Below are positions 1-6,877 of a stretch of 35,544 nucleotides of DNA, in pieces. Numbering within the stretch: position 1 is the first letter of the stretch; every line of letters starts with the position of its first letter. The notes beneath the pieces were generated by a model, which had not been told where the DNA came from, made no database searches, and saw only the letters and a program-made list of their open reading frames with translations. The position numbers and the translations under genes were made by a program. This stretch comes from Peptococcaceae bacterium (GTDB taxonomy: Bacteria; Bacillota; UBA994), in NCBI GenBank assembly GCA_018334055.1, contig JAGXSS010000037.1, positions 1-35,544 of the forward strand, written 5' to 3'.

Positions 1-224
1 CCCAGGGCCACCGCCCGCTCTAAAACGTCATTGACCATCCGCTCGTATTCCCGCAGCAGACTTTTTTTCGTTTCTTCCGAGCCGGGACGCGGGTGCGGAA
101 CCAACTCCGGATAGACGAACCCGCCACCTACTTCAAAATCCCGGCCATATTTGACCGGATGCTTAGCCGTGCCGAAAATCATTTCGTCCGCGCTATTGTA
201 AGCCATTTGTGTGTACTTAGGCAC
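1..224 (-). CDS. mtaB: Methanol:corrinoid methyltransferase MtaB, 5' part only
   Basis: The first 74 codons of a gene that runs off the left edge. It reads from a GTG at 224 with GGAGG nine bases upstream; an ATG seven codons in is an alternative start. The N-terminus has the MtaB pattern as I recall it: a short lead, a segment ADEMIFGTAKHPVK-like, a glycine-rich stretch GGGFVYPE and an acidic/basic helix with REYERM. MtaB is a zinc enzyme that cleaves the C-O bond of methanol and methylates the Co(I) corrinoid on MtaC. The call is supported by the adjacent mtaC-like gene and by a dedicated sigma-54 promoter just upstream. The catalytic part lies outside the window, so zinc ligands cannot be checked. 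Family assignment is by N-terminal similarity only. Confidence 0.72.
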   Translation of the reverse strand, partial: MPKYTQMAYNSADEMIFGTAKHPVKYGRDFEVGGGFVYPELVPHPRPGSEETKKSLLREYERMVNDVLERAVAL

Positions 225-327
225 TATAAGTCTCCTCCTTTCTATTTTCCCCAACCACGAGCAAATATCGGACATTTGCGAACATTCAGGCCATCAACAA
301 ACCACCCCCTCGCATTTTCTATGTTTA

Positions 328-345
328 TTGCAAGAAGGATGCCAA
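328..345 (-). promoter_or_regulatory. Sigma-54 (-24/-12) promoter for mtaB
   Basis: On the minus strand the sequence TTGGCAT-CCTTC-TTGCA matches the sigma-54 consensus TGGCAC-N5-TTGCA, with GG and GC correctly spaced. It lies about 105 bases before the mtaB start and downstream of the mtaC terminator. The gene immediately preceding mtaC encodes a sigma-54-dependent activator, which fits local control. Confidence 0.75.
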
Positions 346-420
346 AGATAGAATAGTAAGAATTTTGCGCGTTCTTTAGAACAGCGGCCGGCAGCAAGTG
401 TATCATTATGGAGCAGTTTC

Positions 421-443
421 AAAAAAATACCGCTCTTAGCGGT
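421..443 (-). terminator. Rho-independent terminator after mtaC
   Basis: Minus-strand stem ACCGCT / AGCGGT with an AAG loop, followed by A and seven T. It separates the regulator-mtaC transcript from the sigma-54-driven mtaB. Confidence 0.75.
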
Positions 444-453
444 TTATTGGCCG

Positions 454-480
454 TTCCATATTGGAACAGTGCTCCAATAT
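454..480 (-). promoter_or_regulatory. Inverted repeat, probable upstream activator site for the sigma-54 activator
   Basis: An 8-base inverted repeat ATATTGGA (458-465) and TCCAATAT (473-480) with a 7-base spacer, overlapped by the near-palindrome GTTCC-N5-GGAAC at 453-467. It lies about 110-150 bases upstream of the -24/-12 element, the usual distance for an enhancer-binding site. The function is inferred from position and symmetry. Confidence 0.5.
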
Positions 481-487
481 AGAACGC

Positions 488-1234
488 TTATTGATTATAT
501 TTTTGGCGGATTTCTTTCCAGCATAATCCTGAACAAGCATCTCCTGCCATCGGTGGCGCCTCGGCAGCATCCCTGCCATAAACACCAAGGTCAAAGGAGG
601 TAATATAGGTGCGGGAAACACCGCCGCCTCCCCCGCAGGCAAACGGAATTTCCAGGCCTGCCTCACTCAATTTCTCGGCAATACGGCGAAAGGCCTCCAT
701 ATTAGTCGACATACCGGCTGTCCCGGTCAACATCACGGGCCGGTGCTGCTTGACGGCGTCCACGACTTGTTCCACTGGCACATCACAGCCCAGATCCAGG
801 ACTTCATAGCCCTGCGCGCGCAACAAGGCGTTAACGATTTTTTGCCCCAGGTCATGGATATCTCCCTCTGCTGTATGCGTGATGATCAAGCCCTTTTTTT
901 CCATAGAGCCGCCCATTTTTTGCTCACAGATTTCAATCCCGACTTGCATGGCGTCTGAGGCATTGAGCGTCTGAGGCAGATAGTAAACATTTTCATCCCA
1001 TAGCCTGCTAACATACTCCATGGCCGGTATCAAAGCCCGGTAAATAATCTCCTGCGGCTCTTTTCTATTTAGGGTCCTCTCCAGAGCGCCAGCCATGCTG
1101 CTCGTTTCTCCCCGGATAACAATGTCCATAATCTCCTGCAGGTCCTGATCTTCCACTAGTATCTTCGTTTCGCTCTGCTTACTGGTTACCTTTAAATCAT
1201 ACCGGGTAAAAATTTTACTGTAATCAAGAGCCAC
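488..1234 (-). CDS. mtaC: Methanol corrinoid protein MtaC
   Basis: A 248-residue corrinoid carrier. An N-terminal helical cap (about residues 30-110) is followed by a B12-binding Rossmann domain with the EGDIHDLG motif; His127 is the lower cobalt ligand. The C-terminal block with PVMLTGTAGM, IPFACGGG and LGVYGRDAAEAP is characteristic of MtaC rather than of methylamine corrinoid proteins. It starts at GTG 1234 with AGGGAG eight bases upstream, 14 bases after the sigma-54 activator gene, so the two are probably co-transcribed. It ends in TAA before a strong terminator. It would accept methyl groups from MtaB and hand them to a UroD-fold or MtxH-type second methyltransferase elsewhere in this window. 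Confidence 0.88.
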   Translation of the reverse strand: MALDYSKIFTRYDLKVTSKQSETKILVEDQDLQEIMDIVIRGETSSMAGALERTLNRKEPQEIIYRALIPAMEYVSRLWDENVYYLPQTLNASDAMQVGIEICEQKMGGSMEKKGLIITHTAEGDIHDLGQKIVNALLRAQGYEVLDLGCDVPVEQVVDAVKQHRPVMLTGTAGMSTNMEAFRRIAEKLSEAGLEIPFACGGGGGVSRTYITSFDLGVYGRDAAEAPPMAGDACSGLCWKEIRQKYNQ

Positions 1235-1248
1235 CGCCGCAACTCCCT

Positions 1249-3213
1249 TCAGCTCTTAAGGTTGTACTTGCGGATTTTCCGGTACAGTGTATTGCGCCCC
1301 ACGCCCAGCATACCGGCACAGCGCGTGATGTTCCCGGCGCATACGTCCAGAGCGCGGCGGATGTGTTTGCTTTCCTGCATGTCCAGTGCCAGCGGCGCCG
1401 TATGGTCAGGAGGAGAGGCAGACACCTGCAATAGTTTTTCCGGCAGATGTTCCTCGCACAACTCCGGCGCGTAGTTAGAGGCAAAAACCGCCTGCTCCAA
1501 GACATTCTGCAGCTCCCGTACATTGCCGGGCCAGGGATATTGGAGCAGCCGACAGCCACAGGGGCCGGTGATTGACGGAACAAAGGGCAGCCTAGCCCGC
1601 TGGCTGATTTTCTCCAGGATAAACTCAGCCAACAGCAAAATATCGCCTTCCCGCCTGCGCAGGCTGGGAATATGCAAGTTAATCACGTTAATACGGTAAA
1701 AAAGGTCTAGCCGAAAAGCACCCTCTTCTACCAGAGCTAGCAAGTCACGGTGTGTGGCCACAATAACCCGCACATCCACCGGAATGGGTGTGCGGCCGCC
1801 GAGCCTAGACACGGTTTTCTCCTGTAGCACCCTTAAAAGGTGCGATTGGATTTCCTGAGGCATATCGCCAATCTCGTCAAGGAAAATAGTTCCACCCTGA
1901 GCAAGTTCGAATTTTCCAGGACGACCTTCACGGCTGGCGCCGGTAAAGGAACCGGCTTCATAGCCAAACAGCTCGCTTTCTACTAATTCTCTGGGAATAC
2001 CGGCACAGTTAATGGGCACAAACGGTCCCCGTGCCCGCTCGCTGGCGTTATGGATAGCCTGGGCAAACACTTCTTTGCCTGTGCCGCTCTCTCCCTGAAT
2101 AAGAACGGTGTTGTCAACGCCGGCCGCTCGTCTGGCACCCGCCACCACCTTCTCCAGCAGCGGATGCCTGCCAATAATATCGGCAAAGGTAAAAGCAGCC
2201 TGGTTGCCATACGCTTTGTTGATCAAGCGCCGGATAGCTTTGTCTTCACGCAGCATGACAACCATACCCAGGCTTTTCTCCTGCTCATCTTTCATGACCC
2301 GGGCGCTCGCGGAAAAACGCAAAGTTACGCCCTTGGCCTGTAGTGTAATCTCACGGTCATAAAAGCTGCGCCCCTCCCGCAGCGCCTGCACCAGCACGCA
2401 TTCCTCACCGAACAGCTGGAGGATATTTTTCCCAGACCATTCTTCGTCCCTCATCCCCAGCAGCTTCCGGCCAAGCGTGTTCAGGACACTGATTTTGCCC
2501 GTGGCATCGACTGAAATCAGGCCGGCAGTCATTTCTTCCATGATCGTCGTTACTTCCTTGTAAGATCGCTTCAGGCCTTGATTGGCTTCCATGTAAAGCA
2601 ACTGATTCTCAATGGCTTTTACTGAAGCAACGACCAGTCCAAGCGTATGGGGATGAAAATCCTCGTAAAGCCCCACTATGGCCAAAACGCCGAGCAGCCG
2701 CCCGGCCGGGTTGAAAAAAGGCGCGGCTGAGCCAACTAGGACATGCAGTTCCTTACAGAAGTGCTCCATGGCAAAAACTTGAACGGGCATACGCTCACTG
2801 AGCGCCAGGCCAATGCAGTTTGTGCCGCAGCAAGACTCGCTCCAACTAGCTCCTTCCCGAAAGGGCATATTTCTGGTTTTTTGTAAAATAACAGGATCAC
2901 CAAGCACTTTGACAATAGTTCCCTCTTCGTCTGCCAGCAAAACCATAAAGTCTGAGCCCTTGACCAGATTATGGAGTGTATCTATGAAAGGGCGGCTGAT
3001 TTTCACTAGGGTACGGTAATTTGTTTTACTTTTGGTCTCCACCATGTAGCGCAAATTACCATAGGGGTTTACGCCAAAGCCTAGTGAGCGCCCCCAAGAG
3101 GCGGCAATCAGGTCGCGGACGACGTAAGACTCTATGTCTCCCTGAACAAGAAACCTTTGCCAGGCCTCCCCAATACGGTCGGCGCGCTTGCTCAGAGTCA
3201 AACGTTCCCCCAC
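1249..3213 (-). CDS. Sigma-54-dependent transcriptional activator (AcoR-like, GAF-PAS-AAA+-Fis)
   Basis: About 654 residues from GTG 3213, chosen for the AAAGGTGG ribosome site; the frame stays open to a TTG at 3318 that lacks one. The N-terminus (LSKRADRIGEAWQRF) is typical of AcoR-type activators. A GAF-like sensor follows (FREGASWSE..GTNCIGLAL), then a PAS region, then the AAA+ domain with Walker A GESGTGKE, the sigma-54 loop GSFTGA and Walker B TIFLDEIGD. It ends with a Fis helix-turn-helix (GVGRNTLYRKI). It probably activates the -24/-12 promoter upstream of mtaB through the inverted repeat at 458-480. The ligand is unknown; methanol or a methyl-metabolism signal is an inference from context. 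Confidence 0.85.
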   Translation of the reverse strand: MGERLTLSKRADRIGEAWQRFLVQGDIESYVVRDLIAASWGRSLGFGVNPYGNLRYMVETKSKTNYRTLVKISRPFIDTLHNLVKGSDFMVLLADEEGTIVKVLGDPVILQKTRNMPFREGASWSESCCGTNCIGLALSERMPVQVFAMEHFCKELHVLVGSAAPFFNPAGRLLGVLAIVGLYEDFHPHTLGLVVASVKAIENQLLYMEANQGLKRSYKEVTTIMEEMTAGLISVDATGKISVLNTLGRKLLGMRDEEWSGKNILQLFGEECVLVQALREGRSFYDREITLQAKGVTLRFSASARVMKDEQEKSLGMVVMLREDKAIRRLINKAYGNQAAFTFADIIGRHPLLEKVVAGARRAAGVDNTVLIQGESGTGKEVFAQAIHNASERARGPFVPINCAGIPRELVESELFGYEAGSFTGASREGRPGKFELAQGGTIFLDEIGDMPQEIQSHLLRVLQEKTVSRLGGRTPIPVDVRVIVATHRDLLALVEEGAFRLDLFYRINVINLHIPSLRRREGDILLLAEFILEKISQRARLPFVPSITGPCGCRLLQYPWPGNVRELQNVLEQAVFASNYAPELCEEHLPEKLLQVSASPPDHTAPLALDMQESKHIRRALDVCAGNITRCAGMLGVGRNTLYRKIRKYNLKS

Positions 3214-3330
3214 AAAAGTCACCACCTTTACGACTGCGTTCCGGGGCAATCTTTCCGAATATATAAATCTCCCTAAAAGCTTTGCTTGCGGGAAACGAGT
3301 TTTCTCACCAGACAACACAGCTGCAGATTA

Positions 3331-3367
3331 GAGAGAGGGATAAAAAAAGCTATTTTATCCCTCTCTC
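3331..3367 (-). terminator. Long perfect inverted repeat, probable terminator of the methylamine/selenoprotein operon
   Basis: A perfect 15-base inverted repeat (3331-3345 and 3353-3367, GAGAGAGGGATAAAA and complement) with a 7-base loop rich in T on the minus strand. It lies directly after the last cassette gene, whose TAA is at 3374-3376, and before the activator gene. There is no separate T tract after the stem, so termination is likely but not certain. Confidence 0.55.
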
Positions 3368-3373
3368 CATTAG

Positions 3374-3694
3374 TTAGATAGCGTCACGTACTTTAGCGAT
3401 TTCTGTTTTGAGTACCTCCGGAGCTCTTGCTGCCAGGGCATCCAGCAGTTCCTCATACATGGGAATAATGCTTTCAAAGACGATATCACCGTTGATCACA
3501 ATGGTTGGCAGCACTCTGGCTTTATAGCCAAGGAACTTGTTGATGCCTTCCGCGCCCTTGATATTCCACTCTTTAAACTCAATATGCTGCCGCACATTCT
3601 CCGGCAGAGCAGAAACGGCTTCCAGCATATACTGACAGGCCGCGCACTGCACGGAATCGAGCGTCAGAATATCGACTACCATCTTCTCGCTCAT
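3374..3694 (-). CDS. Thioredoxin-like protein, CxxC form
   Basis: 106 residues from ATG 3694, with GGGGGAG upstream. It has a small thioredoxin/glutaredoxin-like fold: a strand VVDILTLDSVQ, the active site C17-A-A-C20, then the cis-Pro-like segment VLPTIVINGDIVFES near residue 70. It is the paralogue of the UGA-containing gene at 4866-5150: Cys17 here occupies the position of UGA17 there, and Cys20 is shared. It begins one base after the UAG of the UroD-family gene, so translation is probably coupled. A dithiol redox role serving the neighbouring methyltransferase or lipoyl protein is inferred from context. Confidence 0.75.
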   Translation of the reverse strand: MSEKMVVDILTLDSVQCAACQYMLEAVSALPENVRQHIEFKEWNIKGAEGINKFLGYKARVLPTIVINGDIVFESIIPMYEELLDALAARAPEVLKTEIAKVRDAI

Positions 3695-3695
3695 A

Positions 3696-4769
3696 CTACT
3701 CTCCCCCTTTTTTGAAATCCTCATAGGTGAGGTAGCCGCGCGGCACATGGTCAGGATACTTGGCATAAAACTTCTCGTACCACTCTTTGGCTTCCAGGAC
3801 TTTATCTACGTTCTCCACGGGAACGTCATAGGGCATGTCTCACCCAGGGGCAAAAGTGTACCCGGTAAGGCCGCCGGCGGCGAGGCTGACTATGGCGTCT
3901 TCTCGCGGGTCGACTATCCCCAGGAAGAGAGCCAGCGTCAGTTTCAGATTGCCTCCAAAGCCCAGCCCATATTTAAGAGCCAAATCCCGCACATAGTTAA
4001 TGTTCAGCTGCTCATCGATAGCAAACCCGTGCGTCCCAATCTTGCAGACTTCCTCCAACGATTTGGTCGCATCACCGCAGATAAAGAAGCTGGAGGTTCG
4101 GCCGGCATCGTGGATGACACTGATGGCCTCCTGACAGGCTGGCGTCACAAACTCCCGGAAAGTTTCCGCCCTAATCTGCGAAGCTACCGGGTCGACAATG
4201 CCAATAATCTCGCAGCCGATATCCCGGTAAATGCGTGCTGACTCGGCGCAGACCTTGGAACTAAATTCCAGAATCTCCCTGGCCAAAGGCTTGTTCTTCA
4301 CCACATCGGTAAAGATCTTGACCCCTCGCAAATGAGACGCCAGAGTCAGTGGTCCGCACAGCAAACCAAGTAAGGCCCAATCCCCCTTCTTTTCCATCAC
4401 CTGCCGGCCGGCTTCCACAATCACCGGCCAGCGACCATCCTTAGCTGTGGGCACTCTCAGGTTTGCCTCGGCCAGCGTCTTGTCGGCCAGCGGGTGGCCG
4501 GTGACAGCCGGCGGGTTGTCAGGGTACCATCTGGCCTCACAGCCCATGGACATCGCTTCCACGTTCAGGTCAAACACGAGCGGCAGACCATCAACTTTGT
4601 ACCGCTCGGCAGCGTAGAGAACTCCTTTGGCAATCAGGTCCGGATTCTGCAGGTAAACATCGGACTTTTCACCGATCAGGTAAGCACAGTGTACGCCAGC
4701 ATAAGGCAGCCACGGTGCTTGGGGCGTCTTTTTGCCTCGATAGGCATCAATCAGCAACTGCTTACCCAT
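3696..4769 (-). CDS. UroD-fold methyltransferase (MtaA/MtbA-like) with an in-frame UGA, probable selenoprotein
   Basis: A plain reading stops at TGA 3842-3840 after 309 residues, ending TGYTFAPG. Other family members in this window continue GC-D/S-I there (WPGCDIWPDA, APGCSIAPGS). Reading UGA as selenocysteine gives APG-U-DMPYDVPVENV and a normal helical C-terminus ending at TAG 3696, 357 residues in all, a usual family length. The distance from Cys231 to Sec310 is 79, the same as Cys240 to Cys319 in the MtbA-like protein at 22681-23709. A SECIS-like hairpin follows the UGA. The usual HxC ligand motif is FIC here, so the metal site has Cys and Sec but lacks the histidine. The start is ATG 4769 behind AAAGGAGG. 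A role as second methyltransferase with a novel active site is inferred. Confidence 0.8.
3808..3826 (-). promoter_or_regulatory. Putative bacterial SECIS element for UGA 3842-3840
   Basis: Minus-strand stem ACGTTC / GAACGT with the 7-base loop CCGTGGA, beginning 14 bases after the UGA, so the loop starts 20 bases after it. This fits the spacing and the G-containing apical loop expected of a SelB-binding bSECIS. The hairpin lies inside the continued reading frame, as in other bacterial selenoprotein genes. Confidence 0.6.
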
Positions 4770-4865
4770 TTATTCAGCCTCCTTTTCTCCTGAGTTTCAG
4801 CCACCACTGCAAACATTATGCTTTTACAGCCGCAATCATCACCTCCAGAGACTTTTTTTTCACGG

Positions 4866-5150
4866 CTACAGGCGGGAACGGATGGCCTCAAACAATTCCG
4901 GTTCTGACGGAATTACGCTCTCAAAAAATATTGCCCCATTAATAGCTATGGTAGGAAAAGTTTTGATGCCAAGTTCATTGTTACGCCTGATACCTTCCGG
5001 TGTGCGTAAATCATGGCGGCAGATTTCCACTGCGTCCGCCAGCTCGCCCAACATTTCAGGAATAGCCTGTACTGCTTCCAGCAGATAAACACAGGGAGTT
5101 CATTGCACAAAGTCGTTGATAAAAATTTCCAGCAGCACTTTTTTATCCAC
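4866..5150 (-). CDS. Thioredoxin-like UxxC protein, probable selenoprotein
   Basis: A 94-residue frame from GTG 5150, with AGGAG seven bases upstream, is interrupted only by TGA at codon 17 (5102-5100). Around it the sequence reads FVQ-U-TPC-VYLLEAVQAIPE. The paralogue at 3374-3694 reads SVQ-C-AAC-QYMLEAVSALPE with its cysteine also at residue 17. UGA therefore replaces the first active-site cysteine, giving a UxxC redox motif as in known thioredoxin-like selenoproteins. The rest (FPTIAINGAIFFES) matches the paralogue and would be pointless if translation ended at UGA. A SECIS-like hairpin follows. It lies 10 bases after the GcvH-like gene. A conventional prediction would miss the first third, starting at ATG 5054. 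Confidence 0.82.
5066..5095 (-). promoter_or_regulatory. Putative bacterial SECIS element for UGA 5102-5100
   Basis: Minus strand: outer stem CCTGT / ACAGG, an internal loop, inner stem CTGC / GCAG and apical loop TGGAA with GG. The apical loop begins 20 bases after the UGA, within the usual bSECIS window. Confidence 0.6.
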
Positions 5151-5160
5151 TGTCTCTCTC

Positions 5161-5640
5161 CTACCTGTTTCTGCGCCTCACCCGGGCCCCGGCGCCACAA
5201 TGGTCGCCTTCGCCCCCAAGCAGCGCCTCCAGATATTGTTCAGCCGTCAGGAAAATTTTGGCCGTATCCAGTCCCTGGCACTGTACAGTGAACAGGGACT
5301 CTTCATAATACCGCTCGTCGAGGATTTTTACCCCCTCGCCCACCAGTTTGTCATTTATGGCTGTAATTACCCCCGCTACCGGCATGGTCACGTTAATCAT
5401 GGCCTTGTACGTCTCGACAAAGAAAATGCTGTCGTCCACGTCTACCGCATCGCCTGGGAAAGCGGCATACTCCAGATACTTAAAACCGTTTACCAAGATA
5501 GCGCCGGCGTGGCTGACCCCGAACCGGTAAACATCCTCCCCGGCCGGCTCCACCCAAAGATGCTCCTGCAAAAAATACAGATACCGCTCTTCAATGGTGA
5601 CGCTCTGACCGTAAAACTGGTCGCAGGTTATAAGCGGCAT
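5161..5640 (-). CDS. GcvH-like lipoyl-carrier protein
   Basis: 159 residues from ATG 5640, with GGGAGG upstream. The core matches the glycine cleavage H protein: EHLWVEPAGEDVYRFGVSH, then the lipoylation motif VETYKAMINVTMPVAG with Lys79 as the probable lipoyl site. The C-terminus is extended by a glycine/arginine-rich tail with one cysteine. No gcvP or gcvT is nearby. The gene sits between two DGC-domain proteins and two thioredoxin-like proteins, which suggests a redox or one-carbon carrier role other than classical glycine cleavage (inference). It stops at TAG 5163-5161, overlapping the ribosome site region of the UxxC gene. Confidence 0.78.
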   Translation of the reverse strand: MPLITCDQFYGQSVTIEERYLYFLQEHLWVEPAGEDVYRFGVSHAGAILVNGFKYLEYAAFPGDAVDVDDSIFFVETYKAMINVTMPVAGVITAINDKLVGEGVKILDERYYEESLFTVQCQGLDTAKIFLTAEQYLEALLGGEGDHCGAGARVRRRNR

Positions 5641-5670
5641 GATGTGCCTCCCTCTGTTCCGCCAGATATG

Positions 5671-6273
5671 CTACTCCAAACCGCAAAGCCGCGGCCTAGA
5701 TGCCGGCCGGTCAACCCCTTCAGCAACCATCACATACCCGACTTCCCCCGGGATATTGTTGATAAAGGCGCAAATCTCCGTCTCCCCCTGCCTGACGCGC
5801 TGCGGCTCGTAGCGATAGTCCGCAGCAAGCATCTCCAGCGCCATGTTTCTGGCCCGCACGGCTACTTCTGTGGCCAGATTCTTCCCCGACTCACTGGGTA
5901 CCCGGCGCTCTGTCCCAGGGGCAAGTCTGACTTGTTTCTTAAGCCCGGCACAATCGCACAAGAATGTCGCCGGCAGTTTGGCAATAGGCGGTATCAGCAG
6001 TCGGGCCACCGGCGTTAAACCCAGTAGACGGAAAAGATTGGAGCCGCACTGGTAGCCGCAACCGTCAATAATGATGGTCGGGTTTTTTTCCACCAGTTCC
6101 ACCTCGTCCGGCAGGCCGTTAAGCAGCCTCTGCGCGTCGACAATTTCTGTTTTCCCCGGCAGCAAGTCCTCGGCAATCAGGTAGGCAGCGTAACGCGCCA
6201 CGCTGGAGAGAACAAAGCCCACACCTCCGCAGGGGTAAATAGCCACCTTTTGTACCTCGCCCACCTTACTCAC
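5671..6273 (-). CDS. DGC-domain putative zinc-binding protein (second copy)
   Basis: About 200 residues. The PCGG motif near the N-terminus, YAAYLIAEDLLPG and IIIDGCGYQCG are the hallmarks of the DGC domain, a family of putative zinc-binding proteins of unknown function. The C-terminal YVMVAEGVDRPA is shared with the neighbouring paralogue (YVTVAEGIYRPA). The start is uncertain: GTG 6273 overlaps the end of the preceding gene by eight bases, and a GTG a few codons later (VAIYPCGG) is possible. It ends in TAG 5673-5671, and the frame continues without another stop into the GcvH-like gene, so UAG read-through would produce a fusion. It probably acts with the redox/lipoyl cassette. Confidence 0.7.
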   Translation of the reverse strand: MSKVGEVQKVAIYPCGGVGFVLSSVARYAAYLIAEDLLPGKTEIVDAQRLLNGLPDEVELVEKNPTIIIDGCGYQCGSNLFRLLGLTPVARLLIPPIAKLPATFLCDCAGLKKQVRLAPGTERRVPSESGKNLATEVAVRARNMALEMLAADYRYEPQRVRQGETEICAFINNIPGEVGYVMVAEGVDRPASRPRLCGLE

Positions 6274-6811
6274 TCTCCCTGTAAAGAAAATGGGGCATAG
6301 CGGCAGGTCGGTAAATACCCTCCGCTACCGTGACATAAGCGAACGGATCCGCCGGCACATCCTCCTGCGCCAGACTGGCACGCGTTTTTATTTTTTGTCG
6401 AGGAAAAACATAATCCACCGCCAACAGCGCCCGGCCAACAGCGGCCGCTCTTTTCGCCACCGCCTCCGCCAGTTGCTGCGCTTCCGGTTCCAGCTCGCGC
6501 CGTGAGGAGCCGTACCCGAGACCGGTGGCAGCGGCAATATCCGGGATAAAAATCCTCGCCGCCGGTGTCACCCCTGCCCGGAACAACAGGTTGGTGCCGC
6601 AATTTTCCCTGTGGCAGTCAATGACTATCGTGGGGTAATCCTCCACCATCACCAGATCTTCCTCTACCCCGCGCAGAAAAGCCGGCACGCACAAAATCAT
6701 CGTCTGACGGGGTAGTAGCTCTTCGTTAACAATGTAGGTGGCCAGACGAGCTACCGTAGACTCCGTCTTCTTGATACCACCGCAGGGGAAAAGACAAACA
6801 CGCTCGGCCAT
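6266..6811 (-). CDS. DGC-domain putative zinc-binding protein (first copy)
   Basis: 181 residues from ATG 6811 behind GGAAGAGGG. It is paralogous to the next gene: FPCGGIKKTESTVARLATYI, then IVIDCHRENCG in place of DGC...CG, then YVTVAEGIYRPAAMP. The first glycine of the DGC triplet is missing here (D-C-H), but the two cysteines spaced to bind metal remain. It is the first gene of the DGC-DGC-GcvH-Trx(U)-UroD(U)-Trx cassette and follows the radical SAM gene by 66 bases. Tandem paralogues suggest a heterodimer. Function unknown. Confidence 0.65.
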   Translation of the reverse strand: MAERVCLFPCGGIKKTESTVARLATYIVNEELLPRQTMILCVPAFLRGVEEDLVMVEDYPTIVIDCHRENCGTNLLFRAGVTPAARIFIPDIAAATGLGYGSSRRELEPEAQQLAEAVAKRAAAVGRALLAVDYVFPRQKIKTRASLAQEDVPADPFAYVTVAEGIYRPAAMPHFLYRESE

Positions 6812-6877
6812 GTTACCACCCTCTTCCCTGAATTTCCCCTCTCACCTGGAAAATTTTATGCCTTCAGGTTAATTCTT

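Noticed and set aside
93-356. Plus-strand frame of 87 codons at the left edge
   Set aside because: It is antisense to mtaB and its sigma-54 promoter region, has no ribosome site and no recognisable protein features.
3696-3836. Separate 46-residue small protein starting at ATG 3836
   Set aside because: It has no ribosome site, is in frame with the upstream UroD gene across UGA, and aligns with the C-terminus of UroD-family methyltransferases.
4800-4840. Seven-codon mini-frame with a GGAGGTG ribosome site before the UroD(U) gene
   Set aside because: It is too short to judge, lacks UAG/UGA or other regulatory codons and could be chance.
5116-6018. Plus-strand frame of 300 codons
   Set aside because: It overlaps the GcvH-like and DGC genes, which have ribosome sites and family motifs; it is an antisense shadow of GC-biased codons.
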